From NCBI GenBank assembly GCA_013152325.1, contig JAADGN010000019.1, forward strand, positions 1 to 42,845: a DNA stretch of 42,845 nucleotides, written 5' to 3'. Both the position numbers and the translations under genes were made by a program. This DNA is from Chloroflexota bacterium (GTDB lineage: Bacteria > Chloroflexota > Anaerolineae > Anaerolineales > Villigracilaceae). Under the pieces are notes generated by a model. That model searched no databases. It had not been told where the DNA came from and saw only the letters and a list, made by a program, of their open reading frames with translations. Positions 7,321 to 15,084 of the stretch are shown one piece after another; the stretch's first letter is position 1, and every line of letters starts with the position of its first letter.

Positions 7321-8687
7321 TTGTCCGCATTCCTTCGACGGTAGAAGAGAAAGGCTCCGGAGATGCTGAGAAGCATGACGAGGCAGCAGGCCGAGATCCA
7401 GATGGCGGCTGGTATGGAAGCAGGCGCGGCGTCCGTCTCTGTTTGGGCGGTAACGGCAGCGGGCGTCTCGTCCACGAGGGGGAGCGGGGTGGGCGTGACG
7501 ACCAGCGGCGCGCCGGAGATGGGCACGATGGTCGGGACGGGCGTGGGCTGCGGCGTGGCAGTCGGATTCGGGGCAATGGCGCGCGGTTGTGCGCCGATAT
7601 TTTCCCGCCAGGCGTCCTCCAGGCCGTCCACGTTGAAGCCGTAGGTCTGGGTCAGGGCCTCGTCGATGACCGCGCCGTCGCGCAGGGCCAGCAGCAGGGC
7701 GGTCATTTTGTCGCGCCCGTATTGCTCGATCAGGAATTTGACGATGCTGTAGGATTCGCTGTACGAAAGGTCGGCCCGGTCGGGTATTTCGGAGAAGCCG
7801 CCGCTCAGGGAGCGTACCGAAAAAAGCTTGTCGTCGGCGATGGCGTCATCCAATTGTTTGCGGGAATACGCTTCGAGTTCGCCCTCGCTGTAGACGGCCA
7901 GCCCCTCGTTGAGCCAGGTCGGGACGTCGCCCAGACAGGAGAAGGTCAGGTGGCCGACCAGGACGTGGGTCAGTTCGTGGACGATCGTGTCTTTGCCCCA
8001 GTCCAGGTCGGATGGGGCGATGCCGATGATGACGATGCTGTGGCCGGGGAAGGCCATGCCGCCGGTCCAGGACGGCTCGTACAGGATGGCGTCCCGCATG
8101 TCTGTGGTGTTGGCGTAGATGTACAGGTCGACCGGCTGCTCGGTGACCAGTCCCGCGTCCTGTTCCAGGCGGGCCAGCCCTTGCACGGCGGCGGTGTGCA
8201 ATTCCTGCCCGAAAGCCCGACCGCTGTCGTACCAGTGCAGGCGGATATTGCCGCCGCTGATGGTCTGCCAGTCGTGCTGCTCGTCCAGCCAGGTGATGGT
8301 TTGCGGAGCGGTCACGATCTCGCGGCCAGATTCATCCATCACCCGCCAGCGCCACCAAATCTGTGTGCCGGGCGGCAGCGACCCGGACTGCTTCATCTCC
8401 CACGTCCATTCGGCGGAGATGGATTTGCCGGGCGTGAACTGCGGAAAGGCCATTGCGACGACCGTACCGCAGGTCAACTGTTCGGAGCCGTATTCCAGCA
8501 CGACCGAAGTGATGACCGCCTCGCTTCGAAGGTCGGCGCTGAAGGTGATACTGTCGGGGAAGTTGAGCGCAGCCCGGTCGTCCGTGACGCTGATATCCGC
8601 CAGCCGGCTGGCTCCCGCCGTGGAGATGGGCAGCAGGGTCAGCACAAGGGCCAGCGCCAGGCTGAAGATGATGGGTTTGGTTCTCAT
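7317..8687 (-). CDS. Membrane-anchored gluzincin-type metallopeptidase (peptidase MA-like)
   Basis: The start at 8687 is chosen over the 8759 ORF start because AAAGGA lies just upstream and the signal peptide begins there (MRTKPIIFSLALALVLTLLP). The 456-aa protein has an N-terminal beta-rich ectodomain. A zinc peptidase core follows with HELTH at 237-241 and the downstream ligand Glu in WLNEGLAVY (Glu 261), a gluzincin arrangement. A Thr-Pro-rich stretch and a C-terminal transmembrane helix (AIWISACCLVMLLSISGAFLFY) ending in RRRNADK complete it. The catalytic domain therefore faces outside. It is the first gene of a pair with the binding lipoprotein, which suggests extracellular peptide breakdown followed by capture. 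That link is inference. Confidence 0.85.
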   Translation of the reverse strand: MRTKPIIFSLALALVLTLLPISTAGASRLADISVTDDRAALNFPDSITFSADLRSEAVITSVVLEYGSEQLTCGTVVAMAFPQFTPGKSISAEWTWEMKQSGSLPPGTQIWWRWRVMDESGREIVTAPQTITWLDEQHDWQTISGGNIRLHWYDSGRAFGQELHTAAVQGLARLEQDAGLVTEQPVDLYIYANTTDMRDAILYEPSWTGGMAFPGHSIVIIGIAPSDLDWGKDTIVHELTHVLVGHLTFSCLGDVPTWLNEGLAVYSEGELEAYSRKQLDDAIADDKLFSVRSLSGGFSEIPDRADLSYSESYSIVKFLIEQYGRDKMTALLLALRDGAVIDEALTQTYGFNVDGLEDAWRENIGAQPRAIAPNPTATPQPTPVPTIVPISGAPLVVTPTPLPLVDETPAAVTAQTETDAAPASIPAAIWISACCLVMLLSISGAFLFYRRRNADK

Positions 8688-8714
8688 AAGCGTCCTTTTC
8701 TCGGCTTTTGGTAG

Positions 8715-8743
8715 AGTGTAGCACAGGATGGTGGAATGCACAA
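8715..8743 (-). promoter_or_regulatory. Promoter for the peptidase / binding-protein pair
   Basis: Read on the minus strand: TTGTGC (8743-8738), a 17-nt spacer and TACACT (8720-8715). It sits 28 nt upstream of the chosen start at 8687 and lies upstream of an AAAGGA ribosome-binding site. Confidence 0.6.
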
Positions 8744-8857
8744 AAAGGCAGGGCAGCAACTGTGGAGACGGCTGGCAAGGTCAAGGTGAGCAGCGGCGGC
8801 TGGGATTGATTGACGGGCGTCTTATCGGCTACCTTTCAATTGTGAAAACCGGCCTAT

Positions 8858-8886
8858 TTGACGCATCACGGCCTTGCATGTATAAT
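8858..8886 (+). promoter_or_regulatory. Near-consensus promoter of the ten-gene signalling operon
   Basis: TTGACG (8858-8863), 17-nt spacer, TATAAT (8881-8886). It is one of the best promoters in the window. I see no comparable promoter between here and 23731, where every gap is 35 nt or less. Confidence 0.82.
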
Positions 8887-8900
8887 CTTTTCAATTCTTT

Positions 8901-8925
8901 TGCTCCCCTGATGGGGGGCATTTCT
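8901..8925 (+). promoter_or_regulatory. Leader hairpin followed by T-rich tract
   Basis: TGCTCCCC / GGGGGGCA form an 8-bp stem with loop TGAT, followed by TTTCTT and then the GAGG ribosome-binding site. It would be within the first 30 nt of the transcript. It could be an attenuator or a 5-prime mRNA stabiliser. Confidence 0.5.
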
Positions 8926-8936
8926 TGAGGCCTGCT

Positions 8937-9752
8937 ATGGCATTGCGCGGCAACCTGCGCGACTTTACGATTACCCAACTGCTTAACCTGATCAACCTGG
9001 CGCACAAGACGGGGACGCTCATAGTGGATGGTCCCAATGAGACGGCCCAGGTCGCTTTCCGCGAGGGGAAGCTGGCTTATGCCGCGATAGGGCAGGAAGA
9101 TAACAGCCTGGCGACCATTTTGCACAAAGGCAGCAAGTTGACTGCCAACCAGTACCTCGCGATCAAGCAGCGTTCTGACCATGTGTCGGACAAGGAACTT
9201 GGGTTGTTGTTGATCAACGCTGGCTATGTCTCGCAAGAAGATATCCTTGCCAGTTTGCAGCAGTATTTTATAGACATCACCCGGCGGCTTTTCACCTGGG
9301 TGGAAGGCTTCTTCCGCTTTGAGAACGACATGTTGCCGCCGGAAGACCGCATCAATATCCGACTTGACCTGGAAAATCTGATCATCGAAGGCTCGCGCCA
9401 ACTGCGTGAGTGGGAACAGTTGCAGGATGAGATTCCCAGCCTGGAGATGGCGCTCAAATTTACGGACCGACCGGGCGCGAATCTGCGCAATATCAATTTG
9501 AGCGTGGAGGAGTGGCGGGTCGTTTCTTATATCACGCCCAAGAATACCATCAGTCAGATCGCCAAAGCGACGAAAATGAACGAGTTGGAGATCCGCCGAA
9601 TTGTGTACGGCTTGCTGCAGGCGGGGTTGGTGGAGATCGTTCGGCCAGAAGGCGCTCCGCTTCCGATGACCTCGAATATGTTCCCAACACAGGACAAAGA
9701 AGAACAGAAATCCTTGGTCAATCGCTTGATCAAACGCATTCGTTCAATGTAG
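8937..9752 (+). CDS. DUF4388 (PATAN) domain protein with C-terminal winged helix
   Basis: The N-terminal ~100 residues match DUF4388/PATAN: MALRGNLRDFTITQLLNLINLAHKTGTLIVDG ... REGKLAYAAIGQEDN. Residues about 180-235 look like a winged helix (LSVEEWRVVSYITPKNTISQIAKATKMNELEIRRIVYGLLQAGLVEI). PATAN domains occur in PatA/PixG-type response regulators and near MglA-type GTPases, where they act through protein-protein contacts. The ATG at 8937 is preferred to the TTG at 8925, because GAGG sits 6 nt before it and the family begins here. It is the first gene of the operon, followed after 35 nt by the GTPase. DNA binding by the winged helix is possible but not shown. Confidence 0.85.
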   Translation: MALRGNLRDFTITQLLNLINLAHKTGTLIVDGPNETAQVAFREGKLAYAAIGQEDNSLATILHKGSKLTANQYLAIKQRSDHVSDKELGLLLINAGYVSQEDILASLQQYFIDITRRLFTWVEGFFRFENDMLPPEDRINIRLDLENLIIEGSRQLREWEQLQDEIPSLEMALKFTDRPGANLRNINLSVEEWRVVSYITPKNTISQIAKATKMNELEIRRIVYGLLQAGLVEIVRPEGAPLPMTSNMFPTQDKEEQKSLVNRLIKRIRSM

Positions 9753-9787
9753 CGCATTCAAATCTTTTTAATTCAAGGATAGACATT

Positions 9788-10327
9788 ATGCAAACGGTCA
9801 AAATGGTGGTGACAGGCCCCTTCAGCGCCGGAAAAACAGAGTTCATTCAATCGGTGAGCGAAATTGACGTTGTCTCGACCGAACGAAAGATTTCTTCCGA
9901 TGGCGAAAAGATGGTCAAGGAAGCGACCACAGTTGCGATGGACTTTGGCCGTATCACTGTGGACGAAGACTTGGTGCTGTACCTTTTTGGCACGCCGGGC
10001 CAGAAGCGTTTCGACTTTATGTGGGAAATTCTCTCCGAAGGTATGTTGGGTTTCATTGTTATGGTGGACAGCGCTCGTCCGGAGACCTTCCGCGAGGCGC
10101 GTGGTATTCTGCAAACTTTCCGCGCTTACGCGCCTACGCCCTACGTCGTGGCTGCCAACAAGCAGGATGCAGAAGATGCCTGGGAAGTCGATGATATGCG
10201 TCACGCGCTGCGGCTGGATTCAAAGATCAAGCTGCTGCCCTGCGTCGCTACCAACCGCAAATCTGTCAAGACAGTCCTGCTGGAATTGCTGTACAGCATC
10301 TTGGCTGAGATGGAGTCCGGAGGGTAG
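9788..10327 (+). CDS. CvnD-like small GTPase
   Basis: The true start is the ATG at 9788 (AAGGA upstream), not the 9512 ORF start, which overlaps the previous gene. The 179-aa protein shows the P-loop GPFSAGKT (10-17), the switch-I segment TTVAMDFG (47-54), LYLFGTPGQKRFDFMWE across switch II (64-80) and NKQD (124-127). TTVAMDFG and LFGTPGQ are typical of the GTPases of actinobacterial conservons (CvnD), which work with a sensor kinase and roadblock-type regulators. No roadblock/LC7 protein is present here, and the DUF4388 protein sits in that position. It probably acts as a molecular switch in the same pathway as the histidine kinase downstream. Confidence 0.9.
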   Translation: MQTVKMVVTGPFSAGKTEFIQSVSEIDVVSTERKISSDGEKMVKEATTVAMDFGRITVDEDLVLYLFGTPGQKRFDFMWEILSEGMLGFIVMVDSARPETFREARGILQTFRAYAPTPYVVAANKQDAEDAWEVDDMRHALRLDSKIKLLPCVATNRKSVKTVLLELLYSILAEMESGG

Positions 10328-10348
10328 GGCTCCGGTTTTTGGATCGCC

Positions 10349-11149
10349 GTGTCCTCAATTACCACTGATCAAGGCATAGTTCATTACGAAGTTTATGGAC
10401 GTGGGCGTCCAGTCATCTTGTTGCATGGGTGGCTGGGTTCGTGGGGGTTATGGCAGGAAACCATGGCCTATTTGGGCCGTTATTATCGCACTTATGCATT
10501 GGATTTCTGGGGGTTTGGCGAATCGGGCAAGAAGCGCGAGACTTACGCCGTACAGGATTTTGTCAGTCTGGTTGACCAATTCATGGAAAGGTTGGGCATC
10601 GTCCGCGCGCCGCTGGTCGGGCACAGCATGGGCGGCACGGTCAGCCTTTCGGTTGCCATCCAGTATCCGGAGCGGGTCAGCAAAGTCGTGGTCATCGGCT
10701 CTCCGATCGTCGGTTCGTCGCTGGCCTGGCCGCTGAAATTGTCTGGCTACCGGGCGGTCGCCTTTATGCTTTTCAATGTCATGTGGGGCTTTCGCCTGGG
10801 GATGCGCATCGCTTCGCCGTTCATCAGCCGGGATCCGCGTTTCCCCGAGATGATGGATCGCGACCTTTCCCGCACCACCCTGGAATCCTTCCTGTTGAGC
10901 ATTGCCTCCCTGCGCCGCACGGACCTGAGTCCGATGTTGCCGCAGATCAAAGTCCCGGCGCTGGGCATGTTTGGCGCCCTGGACAACATCGTCAATCCCG
11001 GCCAATGGCAGCCGATGCAGGCCGGTATCCCTCGCGTGCAGATCGAACGATTCCCCGATGCCGGCCATTTCATCATGCTGGACGAGCCGGACGAGTTCAT
11101 GCGGAAGTTGAAAACATTCCTGGACGAAGAGCAGCCGCCGAATGAGTGA
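10349..11149 (+). CDS. Alpha/beta hydrolase (intact triad)
   Basis: The start is GTG at 10349. The 266-aa protein is a single alpha/beta-hydrolase domain. It has an oxyanion-region LLHGWLGSW, a nucleophile elbow VGHSMGG (Ser 93), a candidate acid Asp 212 in GALDNIV and catalytic His 240 in DAGHF. The lid region (about 130-190) is hydrophobic and basic, as in esterases acting on lipophilic substrates. It overlaps the next gene by 8 nt. A paralogue at the far end of the operon shares the N-terminal pattern IVHYEVxGRGRPxIxLHGWxGSW but lacks the serine. The substrate is unknown. Confidence 0.88.
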   Translation: MSSITTDQGIVHYEVYGRGRPVILLHGWLGSWGLWQETMAYLGRYYRTYALDFWGFGESGKKRETYAVQDFVSLVDQFMERLGIVRAPLVGHSMGGTVSLSVAIQYPERVSKVVVIGSPIVGSSLAWPLKLSGYRAVAFMLFNVMWGFRLGMRIASPFISRDPRFPEMMDRDLSRTTLESFLLSIASLRRTDLSPMLPQIKVPALGMFGALDNIVNPGQWQPMQAGIPRVQIERFPDAGHFIMLDEPDEFMRKLKTFLDEEQPPNE

Positions 11150-11771
11150 TTCCATGCCAGCGTATTATTATCCTAACCGCATGGGGAGGATCATTCTGCT
11201 GGCAATGGAGGAGATCATCGGGCAGAACGGCGTCAATGCCGTCTTGAATCTGGCTTCGCTCTCGTCGATGATCGATCGTTACCCTCCCCGTAACCGGGAT
11301 TTACAAATCCCTTTTGAGACCATCAGTAGTATCCAGTCAACGCTGGAGCAGATTTACGGGCCGCATGGTGGACGCGGACTGGCCCTGCGCACCGGACGCG
11401 CCTGTTTCAAATACGGGATGCGTGAATTTGGTCCCCAACTGGGGTTGACGGACATGGCTTTCCGCCTGCTGCCGTTATCGACGAAATTGCGTCTCGGCAG
11501 CCGGGTGTTTGCGTCTCTTTTCAACCGGCACACCGATCAACGCGTCCGGCTGGAGGAACAGCCCGGGCAGATCCACTGGCACATCGAGCGCTGCCCCTTG
11601 TGCTGGGGCCGCCACACCGACGAACCGGTCTGTCACCTGGCCGTAGGACTGTTGCAGGAGTCCCTTTACTGGGTGAGTGGTGGTAAGATATTTAACGTTG
11701 AAGAAACTCACTGTATTGCACGCGGTGATCCGGCCTGCACGATTGTCATTGACCGCATCCCCATAACCTGA
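11142..11771 (+). CDS. V4R domain protein
   Basis: The 209-aa protein has an N-terminal helical half (about 10-130) and a C-terminal V4R (4-vinyl-reductase-type) domain. The V4R part shows CPLCWGR, VCHLAVGLLQESLYWVSG and the closing GGKIFNVEETHCIARGDPACTIVI. Five cysteines (151, 154, 164, 191, 199) could bind a metal or take part in redox sensing. V4R domains are small-molecule-binding modules seen in regulators and in bacteriochlorophyll enzymes. No pigment genes are visible here, so a ligand-sensing role in the operon is more likely than a reductase. The start overlaps the hydrolase by 8 nt, and the next gene begins 4 nt after its stop. Confidence 0.82.
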   Translation: MSDSMPAYYYPNRMGRIILLAMEEIIGQNGVNAVLNLASLSSMIDRYPPRNRDLQIPFETISSIQSTLEQIYGPHGGRGLALRTGRACFKYGMREFGPQLGLTDMAFRLLPLSTKLRLGSRVFASLFNRHTDQRVRLEEQPGQIHWHIERCPLCWGRHTDEPVCHLAVGLLQESLYWVSGGKIFNVEETHCIARGDPACTIVIDRIPIT

Positions 11772-11775
11772 ACTC

Positions 11776-13053
11776 ATGCTGAAGATCATCCTCCAAGCCC
11801 CTCGACCACTTCCGCCGTTCAATGAGCCGGCGCGGGATTTGCGCATTCAGAATCAGCCGTTGTGGCTGCTCCAGCGCAACCTGCTGGCCCCGTATACGAC
11901 GCGTGAACTGGAATTGAAGCCCGGCCAGCGCCTCCCGCAGACGCGCGAGGAGATGCTGGTCTACCGCGACAATCTGTTTTTCGATCAGGGCTACATTCGC
12001 GCTTTCCTGGCAACTGCCAGAAAACGCGGCCGCGCCAGCCGGGCGGCTTTTTCATCTGAAGACCCGGCCTTCCGTGAACACGCGCTGCCGCTTTCCACAT
12101 CGTACACACCGGCCGGGAATCTGTATTTGGCCGATCTGTGGTATTACCCGCGCGGCCCGGTCGCGGATGCACGTCCGCTGGTGGTCGACATGCAAGCGCG
12201 CGAGGTGGGGTACTACCATGTTCCCACCTACATGGCTGACGAGAGCGGCGACTTGGTCTTCCAGGTGCCATTGCGCGCGCTGTTGGCAATCGATTCGTGG
12301 GTGCATATTTTCATCGCGGACGTGGTCTTTGGCATGTTCGCACGCGGGGCGCGTTTTGAAAAACGCCTGAACGAAGACCTGTTGTACAAATTGAAGATAT
12401 TGAGCACGGCGCTTTATGAGGGCCGGCAAATATTGGAATGTTCAGAGTTGGTCAAGGTGGGCAAGAACTGTATTATCGACCCGCGTGCCGTCATTCACGG
12501 CCCGACGACGATTGGCGATAACGTCACCGTCGGTGCGGGCGCAGTCATCGAGAATTGCATCATCGGGGATAATGTCAATATTTCTCAGGATGTGCAGCTC
12601 ATGCTCTCGGTCGTCGGGGACGGCACGTTTTTGCCCTTCCGGGCGGCGTTGTTCATGACCACGATTATGGACAACAGCATGGTTGCTCAAAATACTTGTT
12701 TGCAGATGTGCGTGGTGGGGCGCAACACCTTTATCGGCGCGGGGTCCACGTTTACGGACTATAACCTGATTCCGGCTCCCATTCGCGCCCTGGATGGTAA
12801 CGACGAGCTGAAGATCTCAAACCGTCCTGTCATGGGCAGTTGTGTGGGACATAACTGCCGCCTCGGCTCCGGATTGGTCATTTATCCGGCGCGGACGATT
12901 GAATCGGACGTGGTGCTGGCTGCCTCCAAAGAGCGGCGCGTGATCATGAAAGACATCCGTTACGAAGACAGCGACCATCATCACTTGCGTTTGGGGTATT
13001 TGCATCGCTCCCCGTATCATCAATCAGGCGAATCAGAGGTGGAATCTTGGTAA
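11776..13053 (+). CDS. Left-handed beta-helix (hexapeptide repeat) protein with unknown N-terminal domain
   Basis: The 425-aa protein has about 230 N-terminal residues of no recognised family (TREEMLVYRDNLFFDQGYIRAF; a central YYHVPTYMADESGDLVFQVP). A run of hexapeptide repeats follows at about 233-390: IIDPRAVIHGPTTIGDNVTVGAGAVIENCIIGDNV, then RNTFIGAG and SDVVLAAS. Such repeats form the trimeric prism of GlmU/LpxA-type acyl- and nucleotidyl-transferases. The repeat array is broken by a segment rich in Phe and Met (FLPFRAALFMTTIMD) that could line a hydrophobic site. Catalytic activity is not certain. It lies between the V4R protein and the acyl-ACP-reductase-like gene, with gaps of 4 and 3 nt. 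Confidence 0.75.
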   Translation: MLKIILQAPRPLPPFNEPARDLRIQNQPLWLLQRNLLAPYTTRELELKPGQRLPQTREEMLVYRDNLFFDQGYIRAFLATARKRGRASRAAFSSEDPAFREHALPLSTSYTPAGNLYLADLWYYPRGPVADARPLVVDMQAREVGYYHVPTYMADESGDLVFQVPLRALLAIDSWVHIFIADVVFGMFARGARFEKRLNEDLLYKLKILSTALYEGRQILECSELVKVGKNCIIDPRAVIHGPTTIGDNVTVGAGAVIENCIIGDNVNISQDVQLMLSVVGDGTFLPFRAALFMTTIMDNSMVAQNTCLQMCVVGRNTFIGAGSTFTDYNLIPAPIRALDGNDELKISNRPVMGSCVGHNCRLGSGLVIYPARTIESDVVLAASKERRVIMKDIRYEDSDHHHLRLGYLHRSPYHQSGESEVESW

Positions 13054-13056
13054 GCA

Positions 13057-14148
13057 ATGGATAGTTTTGCCTTTATCATTCATCCGATTGACCCTAAACG
13101 GGATGTCAGCCGAAAGTACCCTTTTCTGGGGCGTGTGCTCAGTGAACGTCAAATTGATTTTTTCTCGACATTTTTCCCTCCGGTCTACATTTCCGAGATC
13201 GAGGGAATTACGTCCGAGGCCACCGGCAAGCAGATCAAAGGCTGGTTCATAGCGTGCCCGTTCACGCCGCGACGCATGCTGGCGTTGCCAGAAAAGACAG
13301 TTTATCGTAAGATTATTCAGACCGGACGTTTATCCGAGCGTCTGGGTGCGGATATTCTTGGCCTGGGCGCATTCACGTCCGTGGTCGGAGACGCCGGGAT
13401 TACTATCGCGAAGGCGCTGGATGTACCGGTCACGACGGGTGATTCGTACACCGTGGCGATTGCTGTGCAAGCCATTCGCAAGGCGGCGGAGTTGATGGGG
13501 ATTTCACTGCGCAACGCGACCGCGGCGGTGGTCGGCGCGGGCGGAGCGATTGGCCGGGTCTGCGCTGAATTGCTGGCTGATGATGTCGCCCGTTTATATC
13601 TGATCGGCCGCCATATGGGGCCGCTGGAGGAAGTCCAGACTGCGTTACAGCCCTCGGCGCGGGCGGAACTGGTCGCCAGCACGGACATGTCTGTCCTTTC
13701 GGATGCCCGGTTGATCTTGACGGTGACCAGCGCGGTACATCAGGAAGTCATCCGCCCGGAGCATCTTCAACCGGGCAGCGTGGTTTGCGACGTGGCGCGG
13801 CCTCGCGATGTTTCTGTAATGGTAGCCGCGGCAAGAGATGATATATTAGTAATAGACGGCGGTATGGTGGATGTTCCAGGCCCCGTTGACTTTCACTTTA
13901 ATTTTGGTTTTCCACCTGGCAAAGCTTATGCCTGCATGGCTGAGACGATGGCGCTGGTATTGGAAGGTCGTTTGGAAGATTACACATTGGGCAAGCATAT
14001 CACGCGCAGCCGTGTGGACGAAATTACGATGATCGCGGAGAAACATGGTTTCCGTCTGAGCGGTTTTCGCTCTTTTGAAAAAGAAGTAACGCCGGAACAA
14101 ATCGAAGCTGTACGCCAGAGCGCCCGCAGGGCGCAGCGGCGCAACTAG
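13057..14148 (+). CDS. Long-chain acyl-ACP reductase-like dehydrogenase (AAR family)
   Basis: The sequence matches the layout of cyanobacterial acyl-ACP reductase, which reduces fatty acyl-ACP to fatty aldehyde with NADPH. Shared blocks are ITSEATGKQIKGWFI (family pattern SATGKxIxGxxI), LGAFTSVVGD, TTGDSYTVA, the dinucleotide loop VVGAGGAIG (158-166), DGGMVDVPG and KAYACMAETMALVLEG. Cys 293 in YACMAE aligns with the catalytic cysteine of the cyanobacterial enzyme (position 294 there, FACFAE). Its 363 residues are slightly longer than the usual ~340. No aldehyde-deformylating oxygenase is in the window, so alkane synthesis is not implied. Its placement among signalling genes is unusual. Assignment to the family is good; the substrate is inferred. 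Confidence 0.82.
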   Translation: MDSFAFIIHPIDPKRDVSRKYPFLGRVLSERQIDFFSTFFPPVYISEIEGITSEATGKQIKGWFIACPFTPRRMLALPEKTVYRKIIQTGRLSERLGADILGLGAFTSVVGDAGITIAKALDVPVTTGDSYTVAIAVQAIRKAAELMGISLRNATAAVVGAGGAIGRVCAELLADDVARLYLIGRHMGPLEEVQTALQPSARAELVASTDMSVLSDARLILTVTSAVHQEVIRPEHLQPGSVVCDVARPRDVSVMVAAARDDILVIDGGMVDVPGPVDFHFNFGFPPGKAYACMAETMALVLEGRLEDYTLGKHITRSRVDEITMIAEKHGFRLSGFRSFEKEVTPEQIEAVRQSARRAQRRN

Positions 14149-14167
14149 ACGTTGTTGGGAGGCTCGT

Positions 14168-15073
14168 ATGGGAAAAGCCCGCCTTTTGGTCGTCGAAGAC
14201 GACGCTGATATTGCCAATATGCTGAAGATCTACTTTGGCGGCTTGGATTTTGATGTGGACATCGCGCCGCGCGGATCGGTTGCATTGGAGAAAACGCGGC
14301 AAGTATTGCCTCATTTGATCATTCTGGACATCATGCTGCCGGATATTGACGGCTACGAGGTCTGCCGTACACTGCGTACCAGCACGCGTACCAGCCATAT
14401 CCCGGTCATCTTCCTGACGCAGAAGGATGAGCGCAGCGATAAGCTCCAGGGGCTGGAATTGGGCGCGGATGACTACATCACCAAGCCATTCGACATCGAA
14501 GAGCTTAAGTTGCGCGTCCAGGGAGCCATTCGTCGCGCTGAGCGCGAGAGCCTGACCGATCCTCGCTCTGGACTTCCGGCCGGGCATCTGATCGAGGAGC
14601 AGCTACGCCGCATCATCCGTGAGGAGAGTTGGGCGTTGATGGATGTGCGTCTCAACCACTTCGATTCATTCAAGGATGTCTACGGTTTTGTGGCTGGCGA
14701 TGACGTATTGCGCTTCACGGCCATGTTGTTGGGCGAAGTCGTGGACGAACTGGGCACTGCGGATGATTTCATCGGCCACGCGGGTGGCGACAATTTCATA
14801 ATCATCACCACTGAAGATGCTGCCCGAACGATCAAGCAGCGCCTGAAAGACCGTTTTGTGGAAGAGGTGCAAGCCCACTACAACTTTATGGATCGTCAGC
14901 AAGGCTTTGTGCAAACAGCCAATTCAGACGGGGAGATGGAGAAGGCGCCGTTGATGACACTGGCCGTCGGGATCATTACACCCAAACAGCATACTTTTGC
15001 AGATATCCGCGAGATTACAGAGATGGCGGCCGAGGTGCGCCGGCAGGATACCACAAGCGTTTCCAGGGGCTGA
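14168..15073 (+). CDS. Response regulator with degenerate GGDEF output domain
   Basis: Residues 1-120 are a receiver domain with acidic pair ED-D, phospho-acceptor Asp 54 (IILDIMLPDIDGYE), Thr 84 and Lys 106 (TKPFD). Residues about 127-295 align with GGDEF domains: LTDPRSGLPAGHLIEEQL, LNHFDSFKDVYGFVAGDDVLR, then HAGGDNF where GG(D/E)EF is expected. The active-site Glu is replaced by Asn 209, so diguanylate cyclase activity is doubtful; nucleotide or protein binding may remain. GGAGG precedes the ATG. It lies 11 nt before the giant histidine kinase, its probable phospho-donor. Confidence 0.9.
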   Translation: MGKARLLVVEDDADIANMLKIYFGGLDFDVDIAPRGSVALEKTRQVLPHLIILDIMLPDIDGYEVCRTLRTSTRTSHIPVIFLTQKDERSDKLQGLELGADDYITKPFDIEELKLRVQGAIRRAERESLTDPRSGLPAGHLIEEQLRRIIREESWALMDVRLNHFDSFKDVYGFVAGDDVLRFTAMLLGEVVDELGTADDFIGHAGGDNFIIITTEDAARTIKQRLKDRFVEEVQAHYNFMDRQQGFVQTANSDGEMEKAPLMTLAVGIITPKQHTFADIREITEMAAEVRRQDTTSVSRG

Positions 15074-15084
15074 GGTTCCATTCT

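Noticed and set aside
7305-8714. 469-aa plus-strand ORF opposite the peptidase
   Set aside because: It is an antisense shadow; the minus strand has a signal peptide and zinc site.
13057-14148. Shikimate dehydrogenase or glutamyl-tRNA reductase
   Set aside because: The nucleotide-binding domain is similar, but the SATGKxIxG-type block and YACMAE Cys match acyl-ACP reductase better.
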